Below are positions 17,762 to 27,141 of a stretch of 64,000 bases of DNA, piece by piece. This DNA is from Microvirga arsenatis. GTDB lineage: Bacteria > Pseudomonadota > Alphaproteobacteria > Rhizobiales > Beijerinckiaceae. Numbering within the stretch: the first letter of the stretch is position 1; each line of letters begins with the position of its first letter. The stretch covers positions 214,498 to 278,497 of the forward strand of contig NZ_JAAAXJ010000006.1 in the NCBI RefSeq assembly GCF_009910705.1, written 5' to 3'. Below the pieces are notes generated by a model, which was not told the DNA's origin, made no database searches, and was given only the letters and a program-made list of their open reading frames with translations. The translations under genes were made by a program, and so were the position numbers.

Positions 17762-19615
17762 ATGACCGAGCGCACAATTGACATCGCACGATTGGCCGGT
17801 GCCATTCTGCTGACCCTGACTGCTCTGCCTGCACAGGCGCAGGAAACTGCTGCGGCGCCTCCGATAGAAGCCGAGTTCGAAGCGGCTGCTCTCAGCCTGA
17901 TGGAACACATCATCAAATCGTGCTTGCCGGAGGCGAAGGATCTGCTGAATGGGGAACGATTGGGATTCGGTCTGCAGGCCTCCGGCACTGAAATCAAAGG
18001 TCTTGCACCTGATCAGAGCCACAACCTGATGCTGCAGATCAATGAGTCGTTTAGGAAGCTCAGAAACGCCGAATTGCTCTATACACCGACCTTCACGCTT
18101 CAGCGTGATCTCGCGAATATGACCAAGCCGGAAGAGCGTAAACGGCACAGGGACAACGTCGAAAGCAAGACGCATTTACTTGTCACTCCGACGGTGACCG
18201 CGGAGGGCGATCAGCGTCGCTTTGCTCTTAGTGCCGATCCGGTTCCCGGTGGGAGGCTTCAGTCTGCATTCAGTTGCGGCGTTGCAAGTGAACGACGTCG
18301 CATTCCAGCGGAAGTCATCGGAGAAACGTTCCATTCACCGGCTGAAATCTTTAGACAATTTGCCGGAGCAATTTATGACCGCATTTCGCGCGACCGGAAC
18401 CGGCTGGAGGTGGTCGCTAGCGATACGAAGCTTGATCCGCTTAGTGAAGAAGCAGTGTCGGTGATCCTTAAAGAGGTCAACGAGCACAAGAGCAAATCCA
18501 TTGTCATTGGAGCAGATCCAACCCCGATCCAGGTCAGCAAGGGCCGAAATTCGTTACCTGCAGGGGAGCCGAACGAGAACCTTTGGACGGTCGAACTCAA
18601 GCTTATCGAGCAGGCACGAGAGGCCAAGCTAGTGGTCATGGCGACACCGAACAACCCCAACGCGCAGGCTCTTGCAAAAGACGGACTGGTTCGGCTCGCC
18701 ATGCTGCCGGCTCGAACCACTGAGAGCCTTCAAAGTGTCAGCCTCTCGGGGCCAAGTGCCGGAGCCGTCAACGGAATTCTCAAGTCGCAGCAGGCGACGG
18801 TTCTGCCTGTCGGCCCATCCCTTCAGCGTTTGTCCGGCCGCATCGATCCCAATGGATCCAAAGCCTTTTCAGTCGTCCTGAACGAGGCTTCCATACTGGA
18901 GCTCGACATTGAGCAGATCGAGAAGCGCAAGATCGTGCTGCTCGACATAGGAGGCCGGGAGATCCCACCCGCATTTACAGGAACTAGCCGGCCGAACCTG
19001 CGGCGGTATGCGGATCTACAGGGCAGTTACGTGCTACTGATTGCAAATGACGCGAGCACCGAGTCCGGTTTCGTGCTCAGAAGCCGCAGTTCAACGACAA
19101 TGCTGGAACCCGAGCCGCCGGGTGAACTGACAAGAACTTTCGGTGACTGGGCGGTTGGGATCTCGACGGCACAAGAGCGCAAGGTCTGCTTTGCCTATAC
19201 AACGGCCACACATGGGTCGACAGTCAGTCGCCTGCAGCGTCCGGTCATCTGGTTCTCGATTGACAGCGACAAGGATTCGCCGCTGATCCACTTCCTGGAT
19301 GACTCACGCTTCTATGCAAAACCATCATCTGCTCGCGCAGCCGTGATAAGTTCCGGCCAGTCTCAATTTCCGATCAACCTTTCAGAGATGGGAGGAAAGC
19401 TCGTTCCAGCCCAGAAAGACGCGGCTGGCCGTACGATCCTGAGCAATGAGAGCATTCGCGGCTTTACACGCGGGCGATCCATGCAGTTGACCGGAATGGA
19501 CGAGAAAGGCCGAGATGGGCGCGTCATCTACTCGTTGATGGGATACAAGCAGGCAATCACTGCAATGGCGGCGACCTGCGGCCGTCCCGAGCTTGCTGAC
19601 AAGCTGGTTTGGTAA
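17762..19615 (+). CDS. large exported protein with C-terminal IalB-like domain
   Basis: A 617-residue protein with a signal peptide ending near PAQAQ (residue about 28). The first 330 residues are unrecognised and include a long helical part and Cys54. Residues about 350-450 look like a beta-rich domain (SGRIDPNGSKAFSVVLNEA). Residues about 459-610 match the invasion-associated locus B (IalB) pattern: FGDWAV, KVCFAY, then beta strands and a final Cys (ATCGRPE). IalB-family proteins are periplasmic or outer-membrane proteins common in this order, usually about 180 residues, so the long N-terminal extension is unusual. It is the last gene of the envelope run. Confidence 0.8.
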   Translation: MTERTIDIARLAGAILLTLTALPAQAQETAAAPPIEAEFEAAALSLMEHIIKSCLPEAKDLLNGERLGFGLQASGTEIKGLAPDQSHNLMLQINESFRKLRNAELLYTPTFTLQRDLANMTKPEERKRHRDNVESKTHLLVTPTVTAEGDQRRFALSADPVPGGRLQSAFSCGVASERRRIPAEVIGETFHSPAEIFRQFAGAIYDRISRDRNRLEVVASDTKLDPLSEEAVSVILKEVNEHKSKSIVIGADPTPIQVSKGRNSLPAGEPNENLWTVELKLIEQAREAKLVVMATPNNPNAQALAKDGLVRLAMLPARTTESLQSVSLSGPSAGAVNGILKSQQATVLPVGPSLQRLSGRIDPNGSKAFSVVLNEASILELDIEQIEKRKIVLLDIGGREIPPAFTGTSRPNLRRYADLQGSYVLLIANDASTESGFVLRSRSSTTMLEPEPPGELTRTFGDWAVGISTAQERKVCFAYTTATHGSTVSRLQRPVIWFSIDSDKDSPLIHFLDDSRFYAKPSSARAAVISSGQSQFPINLSEMGGKLVPAQKDAAGRTILSNESIRGFTRGRSMQLTGMDEKGRDGRVIYSLMGYKQAITAMAATCGRPELADKLVW

Positions 19616-19851
19616 TCGGCAACTAGATTTACCAATAGCGCCCGTTATGGGGGAACTACCATTCTGTATCTGCGAGATTGGCGACGAGATCAGCCAATCA
19701 TCGCAAATTGCTAAGCGGCCATGGCCGATAATCAGCACACCAGTGAGGCTGTGCAGACGTTCGTCTGCAGTCACGACTGGCTTGCGGAAGGCTTTGATAC
19801 GGGCTGAACCGCCGCCCGACTTTCATGAAGAGGCTGTAGGATGCTTCTTTG

Positions 19852-21345
19852 TCAGCGTCGCTCCATGATGATATAGAGACCAGGCACCGGGCGGGCTGCC
19901 TCAAGCCGAATAGTGCTTTCCTGTGTCTCAAGGATAGTGAAATCGGCAGACACTTTTTTGATGTACTCAAGAGAATGAGCAAAGCGTCCGGATGGCTGAA
20001 GGTTGAAGCCTGGTCCTTCTCCAACCTCGACGCTCAAGGCGAGAATACCTCCTCGGACCAAAGCGCCGGCTGCAGCGCTCAGAAGCGGCTCAAGATCTCC
20101 GAAATAGATCAGCGAGTCCGCCGCGAAAATTAGATCGAAGTGTTTTGTCGCTCCTTGGAGATAAGCGACTGCCTCGGACTTGACGAGATCGACGTATTCC
20201 TTTCGCTTGGCTGCTTCGGCCAGCATGCCAGAGGAGATGTCAACTCCGATCAGAGCTGATCCGAATGGCATCAGTTCCTTGGCCGCAAGTCCCGTACCGC
20301 AGCCCAGATCTAGCATATGCGCGAAGTTCGTCCGATGCCTTGCCAGGAGGTTCGCCATCTGTTGCGGAGCGTTGTACTGAAGGGTATCAAGAAGCTTGCC
20401 GTCGAACTGCGGAGCAAAGCAATCGAAGTATTGTTCGATGTATTCATGAGGCGCGGCAACCATGGTTTTCCCAAGAACGGCATCGAGCAGATAGCGCCGC
20501 ACCGGATCGCTGGGATCCTCGGCGAGCCTTATCCGGCCGAGTTCAGCTGCGGCTTCAAGATGGCCACACGCACTGAGGACAGAGAAGGCATCCCTCGTGA
20601 TAATCTCGAGATCCTCTCGATCGTCGCCTGCGATCTGCTCATATTCTCGAAGAGCCTCTTGAACACGACCCTCGATCATAGCCTGGAACGTCAGGGCTCG
20701 TGCCCGCTTCTGCCGGGTTAGAAGATCGAGCGGCAATGTTAGTCGGGCGGCTTCGTCGAATGACCTCACGCTCCCTGTAAAATCTGATGCGATAAAGAAC
20801 AGGTGTCCGAGAGCGTAGTGGGCAAGGCCATTGACGGGATCAAGTTCAACGGAAATTTTTACCGAACTTAGGGCTTCCTCGTACTTTTTCTTCCTGAACA
20901 GCAAGAGTCCAAGCCCAAGATGCGCAGCGGCGGATTCCGGGTTGAGGACGATCGTACGACGGTAGGCATCCTCGGATGTCTCGATGTCGTCCAACCTGTC
21001 CGCGAGACTGGCGAGAGTCTGCCATGAGTGAGGGTTACAGGAGTCAATCTCCAAGGATCTCCGTATCGCCAGCAATGCTTGCTCGTCACGATCCAAGGCG
21101 CTGTGGACGTTCGCCAGATCGCGCCAGAGGTCAGGGTCGTCGGGAGTGAGGGAGAGCGCGGCTGCAAAGGTTCGAGCTGCTGTCTCGAAACGTCCATTCT
21201 CCCAGTGAATGAGACCAAGGCGCCGTAAGGCAGGTGCTGGATGACCCAATTGGTGAACGATACGACCGAAGTCCGGCAGATTGGCTTCCAGGCTCGCTAC
21301 AAGCGCCATCGTGGTACCGACATCAGGAAGTTGAATGCTTGTCAT
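19852..21345 (-). CDS. TPR-repeat protein with C-terminal SAM-dependent methyltransferase domain
   Basis: About 497 residues. Residues about 40-230 contain at least five TPR units (for example DPDLWRDLANVHSALDRDEQA and ESAAAHLGLGLLLFRKKKYEEA). Residues about 315-450 are a class I methyltransferase with the SAM-binding loop MLDLGCGTGLAAKEL, the acidic GVDISSGM strand and FDLIFAADSLIYFGDL. The start at 21345 is chosen over an open frame to 21402 because an AAGGG lies about 9 bases upstream. Such fusions often methylate proteins or small molecules recruited by the TPRs. The target is unknown. It converges with the envelope run. Confidence 0.88.
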   Translation of the reverse strand: MTSIQLPDVGTTMALVASLEANLPDFGRIVHQLGHPAPALRRLGLIHWENGRFETAARTFAAALSLTPDDPDLWRDLANVHSALDRDEQALLAIRRSLEIDSCNPHSWQTLASLADRLDDIETSEDAYRRTIVLNPESAAAHLGLGLLLFRKKKYEEALSSVKISVELDPVNGLAHYALGHLFFIASDFTGSVRSFDEAARLTLPLDLLTRQKRARALTFQAMIEGRVQEALREYEQIAGDDREDLEIITRDAFSVLSACGHLEAAAELGRIRLAEDPSDPVRRYLLDAVLGKTMVAAPHEYIEQYFDCFAPQFDGKLLDTLQYNAPQQMANLLARHRTNFAHMLDLGCGTGLAAKELMPFGSALIGVDISSGMLAEAAKRKEYVDLVKSEAVAYLQGATKHFDLIFAADSLIYFGDLEPLLSAAAGALVRGGILALSVEVGEGPGFNLQPSGRFAHSLEYIKKVSADFTILETQESTIRLEAARPVPGLYIIMERR

Positions 21346-21702
21346 GCTGAGAACCCTTTTCGCTGCCCGAGGTCGAACCACCTGGGATAGGAATACCAGC
21401 ATTGGCTTTTCTGAGCCTTGCCAGTGAGTGCTGTTGTGCGACTCATATTGAAACTGAGTTCATCTCGGGGATGGAGACAAGCAGAAGCCGAAGGTGAAGC
21501 TCAAGGGGTGTAGATGGATGGAGCCTGATCCTCACGTCGGCGAGCTGCTCTTCGGCAGGCCGGTACAGCAAGCATCTCCATTATCGTGAGTAGGCAGAGA
21601 GTGGGTGCCCTGCCGGGTTGCGAGCCGCCTCGGACAAAGATTGTGCTGGGACGCGACGCATTCCTATCTGTGTGACGGTCTGAACAGCATAGGAATTTCC
21701 AG
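21346..21702. other. 357-bp intergenic region
   Basis: No gene, RNA or clear repeat recognised. It carries the promoter of the TPR-methyltransferase gene on the minus strand and the 3' end of the LysE gene. Confidence 0.3.
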
Positions 21703-22326
21703 CTAGCGCTCGGTCAATGCGAGTTTTGCGCCTAGCGCTACAAAGGCTGCGGCGAAACCCCTACGCATCCAGGTGAGGATAGAGGGCCTGGAGGTGATGT
21801 GGCTTCGGACTGAGGCGGCAAAAACACCATAAACGACGAATACAGCATATGTCACAGCCATAAAAACTAGGGACAACACGACCATCGAGCCTAAGGGGTT
21901 AGCGTCTTCAGCAGTGATGAACTGAGGCAGGAAGGCGAAGAAAAATATGGAAAGCTTCGGATTCAGAACATTGACGAGTATAGCGGAGGCAATGACCTGG
22001 CCGTTGGAGCGCGGAGAATCGTCTGGATCGATCCGCAGAGTCCCATGCTCTTTCAGCGTCATCCAAGCCATATAGAGCAGATAGGCGACGCCTGCATACT
22101 TGATGATCTGAAAGGCAATTGCACTTGCGTGCAGGATAGCTGCCAAGCCAGTAATGGCTGCAAGCATGTGAGGGACAATACCAAGGGTACAGCCAAGCGC
22201 TGCTACGACAGCAGCCCGCGCGCCTCTTGACAGGCCTGCGGCCAGAGTCACGACGACTCCTGTGCCGGGAGAAGCCGCGATGATCAGCGACGTGATCAGA
22301 AATTCGATGCTCAAGGGACTCTCCAA
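21703..22326 (-). CDS. LysE/RhtB-family exporter
   Basis: A 207-residue inner-membrane protein with about six hydrophobic segments and the LysE/RhtB signature region near the N-terminus (IIAASPGTGVVVTLAAGLSRGARAAVVAALG). NVLNPKLSIFFFAFLPQF is the conserved central loop of the family. These proteins export amino acids such as threonine, homoserine or lysine. It is on the same strand as, and 294 bp downstream of, an AraC-type gene that may control it. The substrate cannot be told from sequence. Confidence 0.92.
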   Translation of the reverse strand: MESPLSIEFLITSLIIAASPGTGVVVTLAAGLSRGARAAVVAALGCTLGIVPHMLAAITGLAAILHASAIAFQIIKYAGVAYLLYMAWMTLKEHGTLRIDPDDSPRSNGQVIASAILVNVLNPKLSIFFFAFLPQFITAEDANPLGSMVVLSLVFMAVTYAVFVVYGVFAASVRSHITSRPSILTWMRRGFAAAFVALGAKLALTER

Positions 22327-22620
22327 CTCTCAAATATAGGTGCCTGCTAGTCTCGAAACTCGAATGCCAGGGAGGGCAGAAGCAGGAAATCAGTTCCCGC
22401 AATGGCGGGCCTGATAGCGGCGATCACATTCGAGGATCTGGACACCAGTCTGCGGCTGCCCCCTCTGCAGTCGGTTCTAACGGCAGAAGCGTCTGCAACT
22501 TTATTAAGTCTGGGGTGCGGAACTGCGGCCTGTATTCCAATCCTGTTCCTATGATGGATGGGAGTTTAAGACAGCCTGGGTGCCTCGTCTTGAATGAAAT
22601 TGCAGTGTCGAACGGAAGGA

Positions 22621-23451
22621 TTACCGGGCAGCTTCAAGATAGGCGCGGGGTGAGATCCCATAGGTCCTGACAAAGGTTCTGGTCATATGACTTTGATCGG
22701 CAAACCCGCTCGCGATCGATGCCTCGGCGAGGGGAACGCCCTCAACAATCAAGCGTCGTGCGAGCTGGAGACGACGCTGGACCAGATAGGCATGGGGCGT
22801 CAGTCCTGTTGCCCTTGAGAAACTCCGGAGGAGCTGAAAGCGGCTTAATCCGCATGCCTCGGCCAGTTCAGCCAGGGTCAAGGATGCTGCAGGATCATCA
22901 TCGATTCGGTTGCGTGCATAAGCTATGCTTTGAGGGATACCTCCCCACATATCGGATGCGCAGCCCAGATTCATGGTGGCTGCAAGCAGCAGCAACAGCT
23001 GTTCCTCCTCGCGAGTACCGTTTCTCGGAGTACAGGAGGTAGTCAGGATATCGAACAACTCTCTGAAGCGGTTGGCTAAGTTTTTGTCGGTTAGCACTGG
23101 TGCGGAGAATTCGGCCAGGGTAGTCTTTCCCTCCGTGGCGTCTTCAATAGTTTCTGCCACAAGCGCCGGATCCAGATAGATCATCCGCCACGCCCGTGCG
23201 GCATCTCCGATCGGGCTGCCGTCGTGAACCTCCCCGGGATTGACAGTAATCGTATCGCCGGGACCTGCTTCCACCATGCCATGATTGCTGTGCGATCTGT
23301 GAGCTCCGCGTTCGATGACACCAATTCCAAACTGGTCATGAGTATGCCGCGGAAAGGCATGCCGCGTCTCCGCTAAGACGGCGACAATGCCGGTTACGCT
23401 GGTTCTGGCTGTTATAAACTCGCGGCGTGGAGCTCGACATGTTGCAGGCAT
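22621..23451 (-). CDS. AraC-family transcriptional regulator
   Basis: A 276-residue regulator. The N-terminal half is a cupin sensor domain (FPRHTHDQFGIGVIERGAH, then GPGDTITVNPGEVHDG). The C-terminal 100 residues carry two helix-turn-helix motifs (SLTLAELAEACGLSRFQLLRSF and VPLAEASIASGFADQSHMTRTF). The GFADQSHMTRTF pattern is typical of the subgroup often paired with LysE exporters, and one lies immediately downstream. It probably activates that exporter in response to an amino acid or related ligand; that role is inferred from position. Confidence 0.92.
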   Translation of the reverse strand: MPATCRAPRREFITARTSVTGIVAVLAETRHAFPRHTHDQFGIGVIERGAHRSHSNHGMVEAGPGDTITVNPGEVHDGSPIGDAARAWRMIYLDPALVAETIEDATEGKTTLAEFSAPVLTDKNLANRFRELFDILTTSCTPRNGTREEEQLLLLLAATMNLGCASDMWGGIPQSIAYARNRIDDDPAASLTLAELAEACGLSRFQLLRSFSRATGLTPHAYLVQRRLQLARRLIVEGVPLAEASIASGFADQSHMTRTFVRTYGISPRAYLEAAR

Positions 23452-23821
23452 AGGCGATCTCTGGAGGATCCCATGAGGATGACGGCCTCATTGATACGCC
23501 TGAGGAGGTCTGCCGTGAACTCCTGAATCAAGTCTGCGACATCGGCCGGTCGTCCGAGCAGGCGACGGGCAACTTTCAGAACAAGCCGGATAACCGCGTA
23601 AGAGCCGCTGAAGAGCCAGCGTCCAAGCCATGTGGAGGGCGGGAATTCCTGATCCCGCGAGGTGGAGACCTCGCTGCAACCTGCCATGACCTAAAGTAAT
23701 GCAAGGTCCGATTTCAGCGCTCGGTAGACCGCTGGGTGCTCATACAGGCGGTTGGCCAGGGGCCTCTCCCCGGAACTGCAGTTGTTCCATGGTGTGGCTC
23801 TTCCTCTGCTGGCTTGACTTT

Positions 23822-23835
23822 CCAAAACGTTTTGG
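23822..23835. promoter_or_regulatory. perfect LacI-type operator
   Basis: CCAAAACGTTTTGG is a perfect 14-bp palindrome with the central CG typical of LacI-family operators. It lies 36 bp upstream of the chosen LacI start, so autoregulation and control of the importer genes downstream are likely. I found no second copy in front of the binding-protein gene. Confidence 0.75.
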
Positions 23836-23870
23836 GAGACTATTTCCAATCTGCGGAGTGCCTGCCGCCC

Positions 23871-24878
23871 TTGTCGAACCTGAAGCACCTTGCGCAATCG
23901 CTTGGCTTGTCGATCACCACGGTGTCGCGGGCTCTCGACGGCTATTCCGATGTGGCGCCGGCAACCCGCGAGCGCGTTCGGGCGGCTGCCCGGGCGCTCA
24001 ACTACCGGCCGAACTCTGCCGCTCGCAGTCTGCGCCGGCGCAGGGCCGAAACGGTGGCGGTGACGCTCCCGTTGGAGCCGGGAAGGTTCGGTCCTCCCTT
24101 GTTCTTGAATATGCTGGCGGCCTGTGGCCAGAGGCTTGCCGAGGAGGGCCTCGACCTCATGCTGCTCCCGGCCACGAGCCGAGGCGGTGAGATGGAGACC
24201 TACCGTCGCTTGGTCGACGGCGGCCGGACCGATGCGGTGATTGTGGTGCGGACCCGGCTTGAGGACGAGCGGGTGGCTTTCCTGAAAGAGCGTGGCATTC
24301 CCTTCATCACCCATGGCCGGACCGCCCGCCCGGAGGAGCATGCCTTCATCGATGGCGATGGCGAGGCGGGTTTCCATGCGGCTGCTCGCCTGCTCCTGGC
24401 CTCGGGGCATCGGCGGATCGCTCATATTGCAGCTCCCCAGGAGCTGACCTTCGCTCATCTGCGCCGGGAGGGATGGCGAAAGGCCCTTGAAGAGGCAGGC
24501 TGCGTGGCAATGCTTGAGTACACGGCGCGGCCGGATGAAGCTGGGGGCTATGAGGGGGCACGATGGCTCCTGCAGCAAAGTTCCCCTCCCACAGCCCTTC
24601 TATGTGCCACGGACAGCATGGCGATCGGCGCCTTGAGAGCTCTCAAGGAGGAAGGGCTCGTGGCTGGACGTGATATAGCCTTGATCGGCCACGATAACCT
24701 GCCCGCTGCAGCGTTCACGGATCCGCCGCTCTCGACCATGGAAATAGCCGCTCCCGATGTGGGCCGACAGCTTGCGGAGATGCTGATTGCGCTCTTGGGC
24801 GGGCGCGACAGCCGTGAATTGCAGACCATTCTGCCTGTTCGGCAGGTGCCGAGGACCACTCATGGACCTGTGAACTGA
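23871..24878 (+). CDS. LacI-family transcriptional regulator
   Basis: About 335 residues from a TTG at 23871, which gives the normal LacI N-terminus (SNLKHLAQSLGLSITTVSRALDGYS). The frame is open further upstream to 23736, but that would place 45 odd residues and the operator inside the gene. The helix-turn-helix covers residues 2-25, and the rest is a periplasmic-binding-like sensor domain ending in VARQLAEMLIALLGG-like sequence. It lies upstream of an ABC sugar importer and a glycosidase on the same strand, and presumably derepresses them when the sugar binds. Confidence 0.9.
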   Translation: MSNLKHLAQSLGLSITTVSRALDGYSDVAPATRERVRAAARALNYRPNSAARSLRRRRAETVAVTLPLEPGRFGPPLFLNMLAACGQRLAEEGLDLMLLPATSRGGEMETYRRLVDGGRTDAVIVVRTRLEDERVAFLKERGIPFITHGRTARPEEHAFIDGDGEAGFHAAARLLLASGHRRIAHIAAPQELTFAHLRREGWRKALEEAGCVAMLEYTARPDEAGGYEGARWLLQQSSPPTALLCATDSMAIGALRALKEEGLVAGRDIALIGHDNLPAAAFTDPPLSTMEIAAPDVGRQLAEMLIALLGGRDSRELQTILPVRQVPRTTHGPVN

Positions 24879-24945
24879 GGCCAATGCGCTCGATCTCCCG
24901 GCCCCGGGTCGAGACGCACCAAGAAGGGACCGATGGAGGAAGGAA

Positions 24946-26229
24946 ATGACGCATCCGGTACCGCTTCGCGCCATCGCCGCCACTGCTGCCCTTTTCGGAG
25001 GGCTGAGCGTGGCACAGGCACAGGAAACCATCTTCTACTCGACGCAGCTTCGCCCAATCGAGGAGGCCACGAAAGTTCGTGAGGTCCTGCTGAAGGGCCT
25101 GCCCGGCAAAACCACCTATGTCGTGGATGAGCCTCCCGCCTTCGCCGTTCGAATGAAGGCGGAGACACAGGCCGGCAAACGCACAGCAAGTGTCGTCGGC
25201 GCGTTGCACGGCGAGCTGCAGCCCCATGTTTCAGCCGATCTCCAGCCCGTCGACGATGTCGCTGCGAAGCTGAAGGATCGAGTCATTCCGGCGAACCTGA
25301 TGGAACTCGGCAAGCTCGGGACGAACCAGCAGCAGTACATCCCGTGGATGCAGGCCACCTATGTGATGGTCGCCAACAAGCAGGCGCTGCAATATCTGCC
25401 CGCAGGCGCGGATGTGAACAGCCTCACCTATGCGCAGCTGCAGCAATGGGGCAAGAACATCGTCGACAAGACCGGCCAGCGCCGCCTCGGCTTCCCAGCG
25501 GGTCCGACCGGTCTGCTGCCGCGCTTCTTCCAAGGTTACTTCTACCCATCCTTTACGGGTGGTGTGGTGACAACCTTCAAATCGGCGGACGCGGAAGCCG
25601 GCTGGAATACCCTTAAGGAGTTATGGGCGGTCTCGAACCCCAATTCCACCAACTACAACTTCATGCAGGAGCCCCTACTGGCCGGGGAGGTGTGGATCGC
25701 CTGGGATCATATCGCCCGTGTCAAGGAGGCGCTCACGCTGCAGCCCGATCAGTTCGTCGCCTTCCCGGCGCCGGCCGGTCCGAAAGGGCGCGGCTACATG
25801 CCGGTCATTGCAGGTCTTGCGATCCCAAAGGATGCTCCGAACCGCACCGGCGGCGTGGCGGTGATCGAGCACATGACCAAGCCCGAGACGCAGCTTGCCA
25901 CTGCCGCCGAGGTCGGATTCTTCCCGGTCGTAAAGGCAGATCTGCCGCCGAACCTCGCTCCCGGCATCAAGCTCCTCGCCGGAGCGGTGGCCGCAACGCA
26001 GAATGCGAGGGATGCTCTCGTCTCGCTCCTGCCCGTAGGTCTCGGCGCAAAGGGCGGCGAGTTCAATAAGGTCTACACGGACACCTTCCAGCGCATCGTC
26101 CTGCGCAACGAGCCGGTCCGGGATGTGCTCGAGGCTCAGGCGAAGGTTCTCGATGCGCTCATGAAGGATACAGGCGCGCCGTGCTGGGCTCCGGACAAGC
26201 CAAGCCAGGGTGCCTGTGCCGTTCAATAA
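24946..26229 (+). CDS. ABC transporter extracellular solute-binding protein (MalE-type)
   Basis: A 427-residue periplasmic binding protein of the SBP_bac_1 type. Residues 1-25 form a signal peptide (FGGLSVAQAQ). Ligand-facing aromatic regions include IPWMQATYVMVANK and GEVWIAWDHIARV. The start has a GGAGGAAGGAA ribosome site. It is the first structural gene after the LacI regulator and is followed by a hairpin, then two permeases, an ATPase and a GH63-like enzyme, so a glycoside ligand is likely. The C-terminus has two Cys (CWAPDKPSQGAC) that could form a disulfide. Confidence 0.92.
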   Translation: MTHPVPLRAIAATAALFGGLSVAQAQETIFYSTQLRPIEEATKVREVLLKGLPGKTTYVVDEPPAFAVRMKAETQAGKRTASVVGALHGELQPHVSADLQPVDDVAAKLKDRVIPANLMELGKLGTNQQQYIPWMQATYVMVANKQALQYLPAGADVNSLTYAQLQQWGKNIVDKTGQRRLGFPAGPTGLLPRFFQGYFYPSFTGGVVTTFKSADAEAGWNTLKELWAVSNPNSTNYNFMQEPLLAGEVWIAWDHIARVKEALTLQPDQFVAFPAPAGPKGRGYMPVIAGLAIPKDAPNRTGGVAVIEHMTKPETQLATAAEVGFFPVVKADLPPNLAPGIKLLAGAVAATQNARDALVSLLPVGLGAKGGEFNKVYTDTFQRIVLRNEPVRDVLEAQAKVLDALMKDTGAPCWAPDKPSQGACAVQ

Positions 26230-26236
26230 TCCTGCC

Positions 26237-26268
26237 AGAACCCGGCGGAGAGTGCTCCGTCGGGTTCT
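26237..26268 (+). promoter_or_regulatory. intercistronic hairpin after the MalE-type gene
   Basis: AGAACCCGGCGGAG pairs with CTCCGTCGGGTTCT around an AGTG loop (13 of 14 pairs). It starts 7 bp after the binding-protein stop and ends 21 bp before the permease gene. There is no T-run. It is probably an mRNA-stabilising element that keeps binding-protein levels above permease levels. Confidence 0.7.
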
Positions 26269-26289
26269 CCCACGACGGGAGCGGCTGTC

Positions 26290-27141
26290 ATGCCTGCGCG
26301 CACATCCTGGATCCCTTACGCACTGATTGCGCCCTCGGTGATTTTCCTGGGTGCGCTCTTTCTCGTGCCGCTCGTTCAGACCATCTGGCTGTCGTTCTCC
26401 GTAGGCGACGGTTTCTCGATGGAGAACTACCAGCGCATGGCAGGCGATCTGAACTTCTCGCTTGCCGTCCGGAACACCTTCCTGCTCACCCTCGTGGTGG
26501 TGCCTCTCCAGGTGGTGCTGGCGCTCGCCATGGCCACCATGGTGACGAAGCTCGACAAAGGCCGTGATCTGGTGCTGTGGGTGCTCACCATTCCACTCGG
26601 CATCTCGGATCTCGCAGCGGGTCTTGCTTGGCTCGCCTTGCTCCAGAACACGGGTTATCTCAATTCCGCTCTTTATGCGCTCGGGCTGATTCAAGGCCCG
26701 ATGGGCTGGTTGTCCCAGGAGACGCCCTGGGCCTTGTTCTTCGCCATTGTACTTGCCGAACTCTGGCGCGCCACCGCGATCGTGCTGGTGATCCTGATTG
26801 CAGGATTGCAGCTGATCCCGAAGGAATTCTCGGAGGCTGCCGAAATTTTCGGCGCCAAGCCGTGGACGCGGTTCACCAAGATCACCCTGCCGCTCCTGAA
26901 GCCCAGCCTGCAATCGGCGCTGATCCTTCGTACGGTCCTTGCCTTCGAGGTCTTCGCCGTCGTCTATGCGCTGGGCGGGCGCAACTTTCCGGTTCTCGCC
27001 GGCGAGGCGTACGTCTGGCAAAACGACAACCAGAATTATGGCGCCGCCGCGGCCTATGCGGTTCTCATCATGGCAATCTCGCTGGCTGCGACAGCCGTTT
27101 ACCTTCGTATCCTGAGAACCCGTCCGGAGCAGCTCCCATGA
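26290..27141 (+). CDS. ABC transporter permease (MalF/UgpA-type)
   Basis: A 283-residue inner-membrane permease with six predicted segments. The cytoplasmic EAA loop reads EFSEAAEIFGAKPWTRFTKITLP, the contact site for the ATPase. It pairs with the MalG-type permease, whose ATG overlaps its stop by 4 bp. Confidence 0.93.
   Translation: MPARTSWIPYALIAPSVIFLGALFLVPLVQTIWLSFSVGDGFSMENYQRMAGDLNFSLAVRNTFLLTLVVVPLQVVLALAMATMVTKLDKGRDLVLWVLTIPLGISDLAAGLAWLALLQNTGYLNSALYALGLIQGPMGWLSQETPWALFFAIVLAELWRATAIVLVILIAGLQLIPKEFSEAAEIFGAKPWTRFTKITLPLLKPSLQSALILRTVLAFEVFAVVYALGGRNFPVLAGEAYVWQNDNQNYGAAAAYAVLIMAISLAATAVYLRILRTRPEQLP

Noticed and set aside
23412..23687. A 91-residue minus-strand frame overlapping the AraC start
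   Set aside because: Helical in the middle (VARRLLGRPADVADLIQEFTADLLRR) but no family, no clear ribosome site, and it overlaps the AraC gene by 40 bp. A decayed gene is possible.
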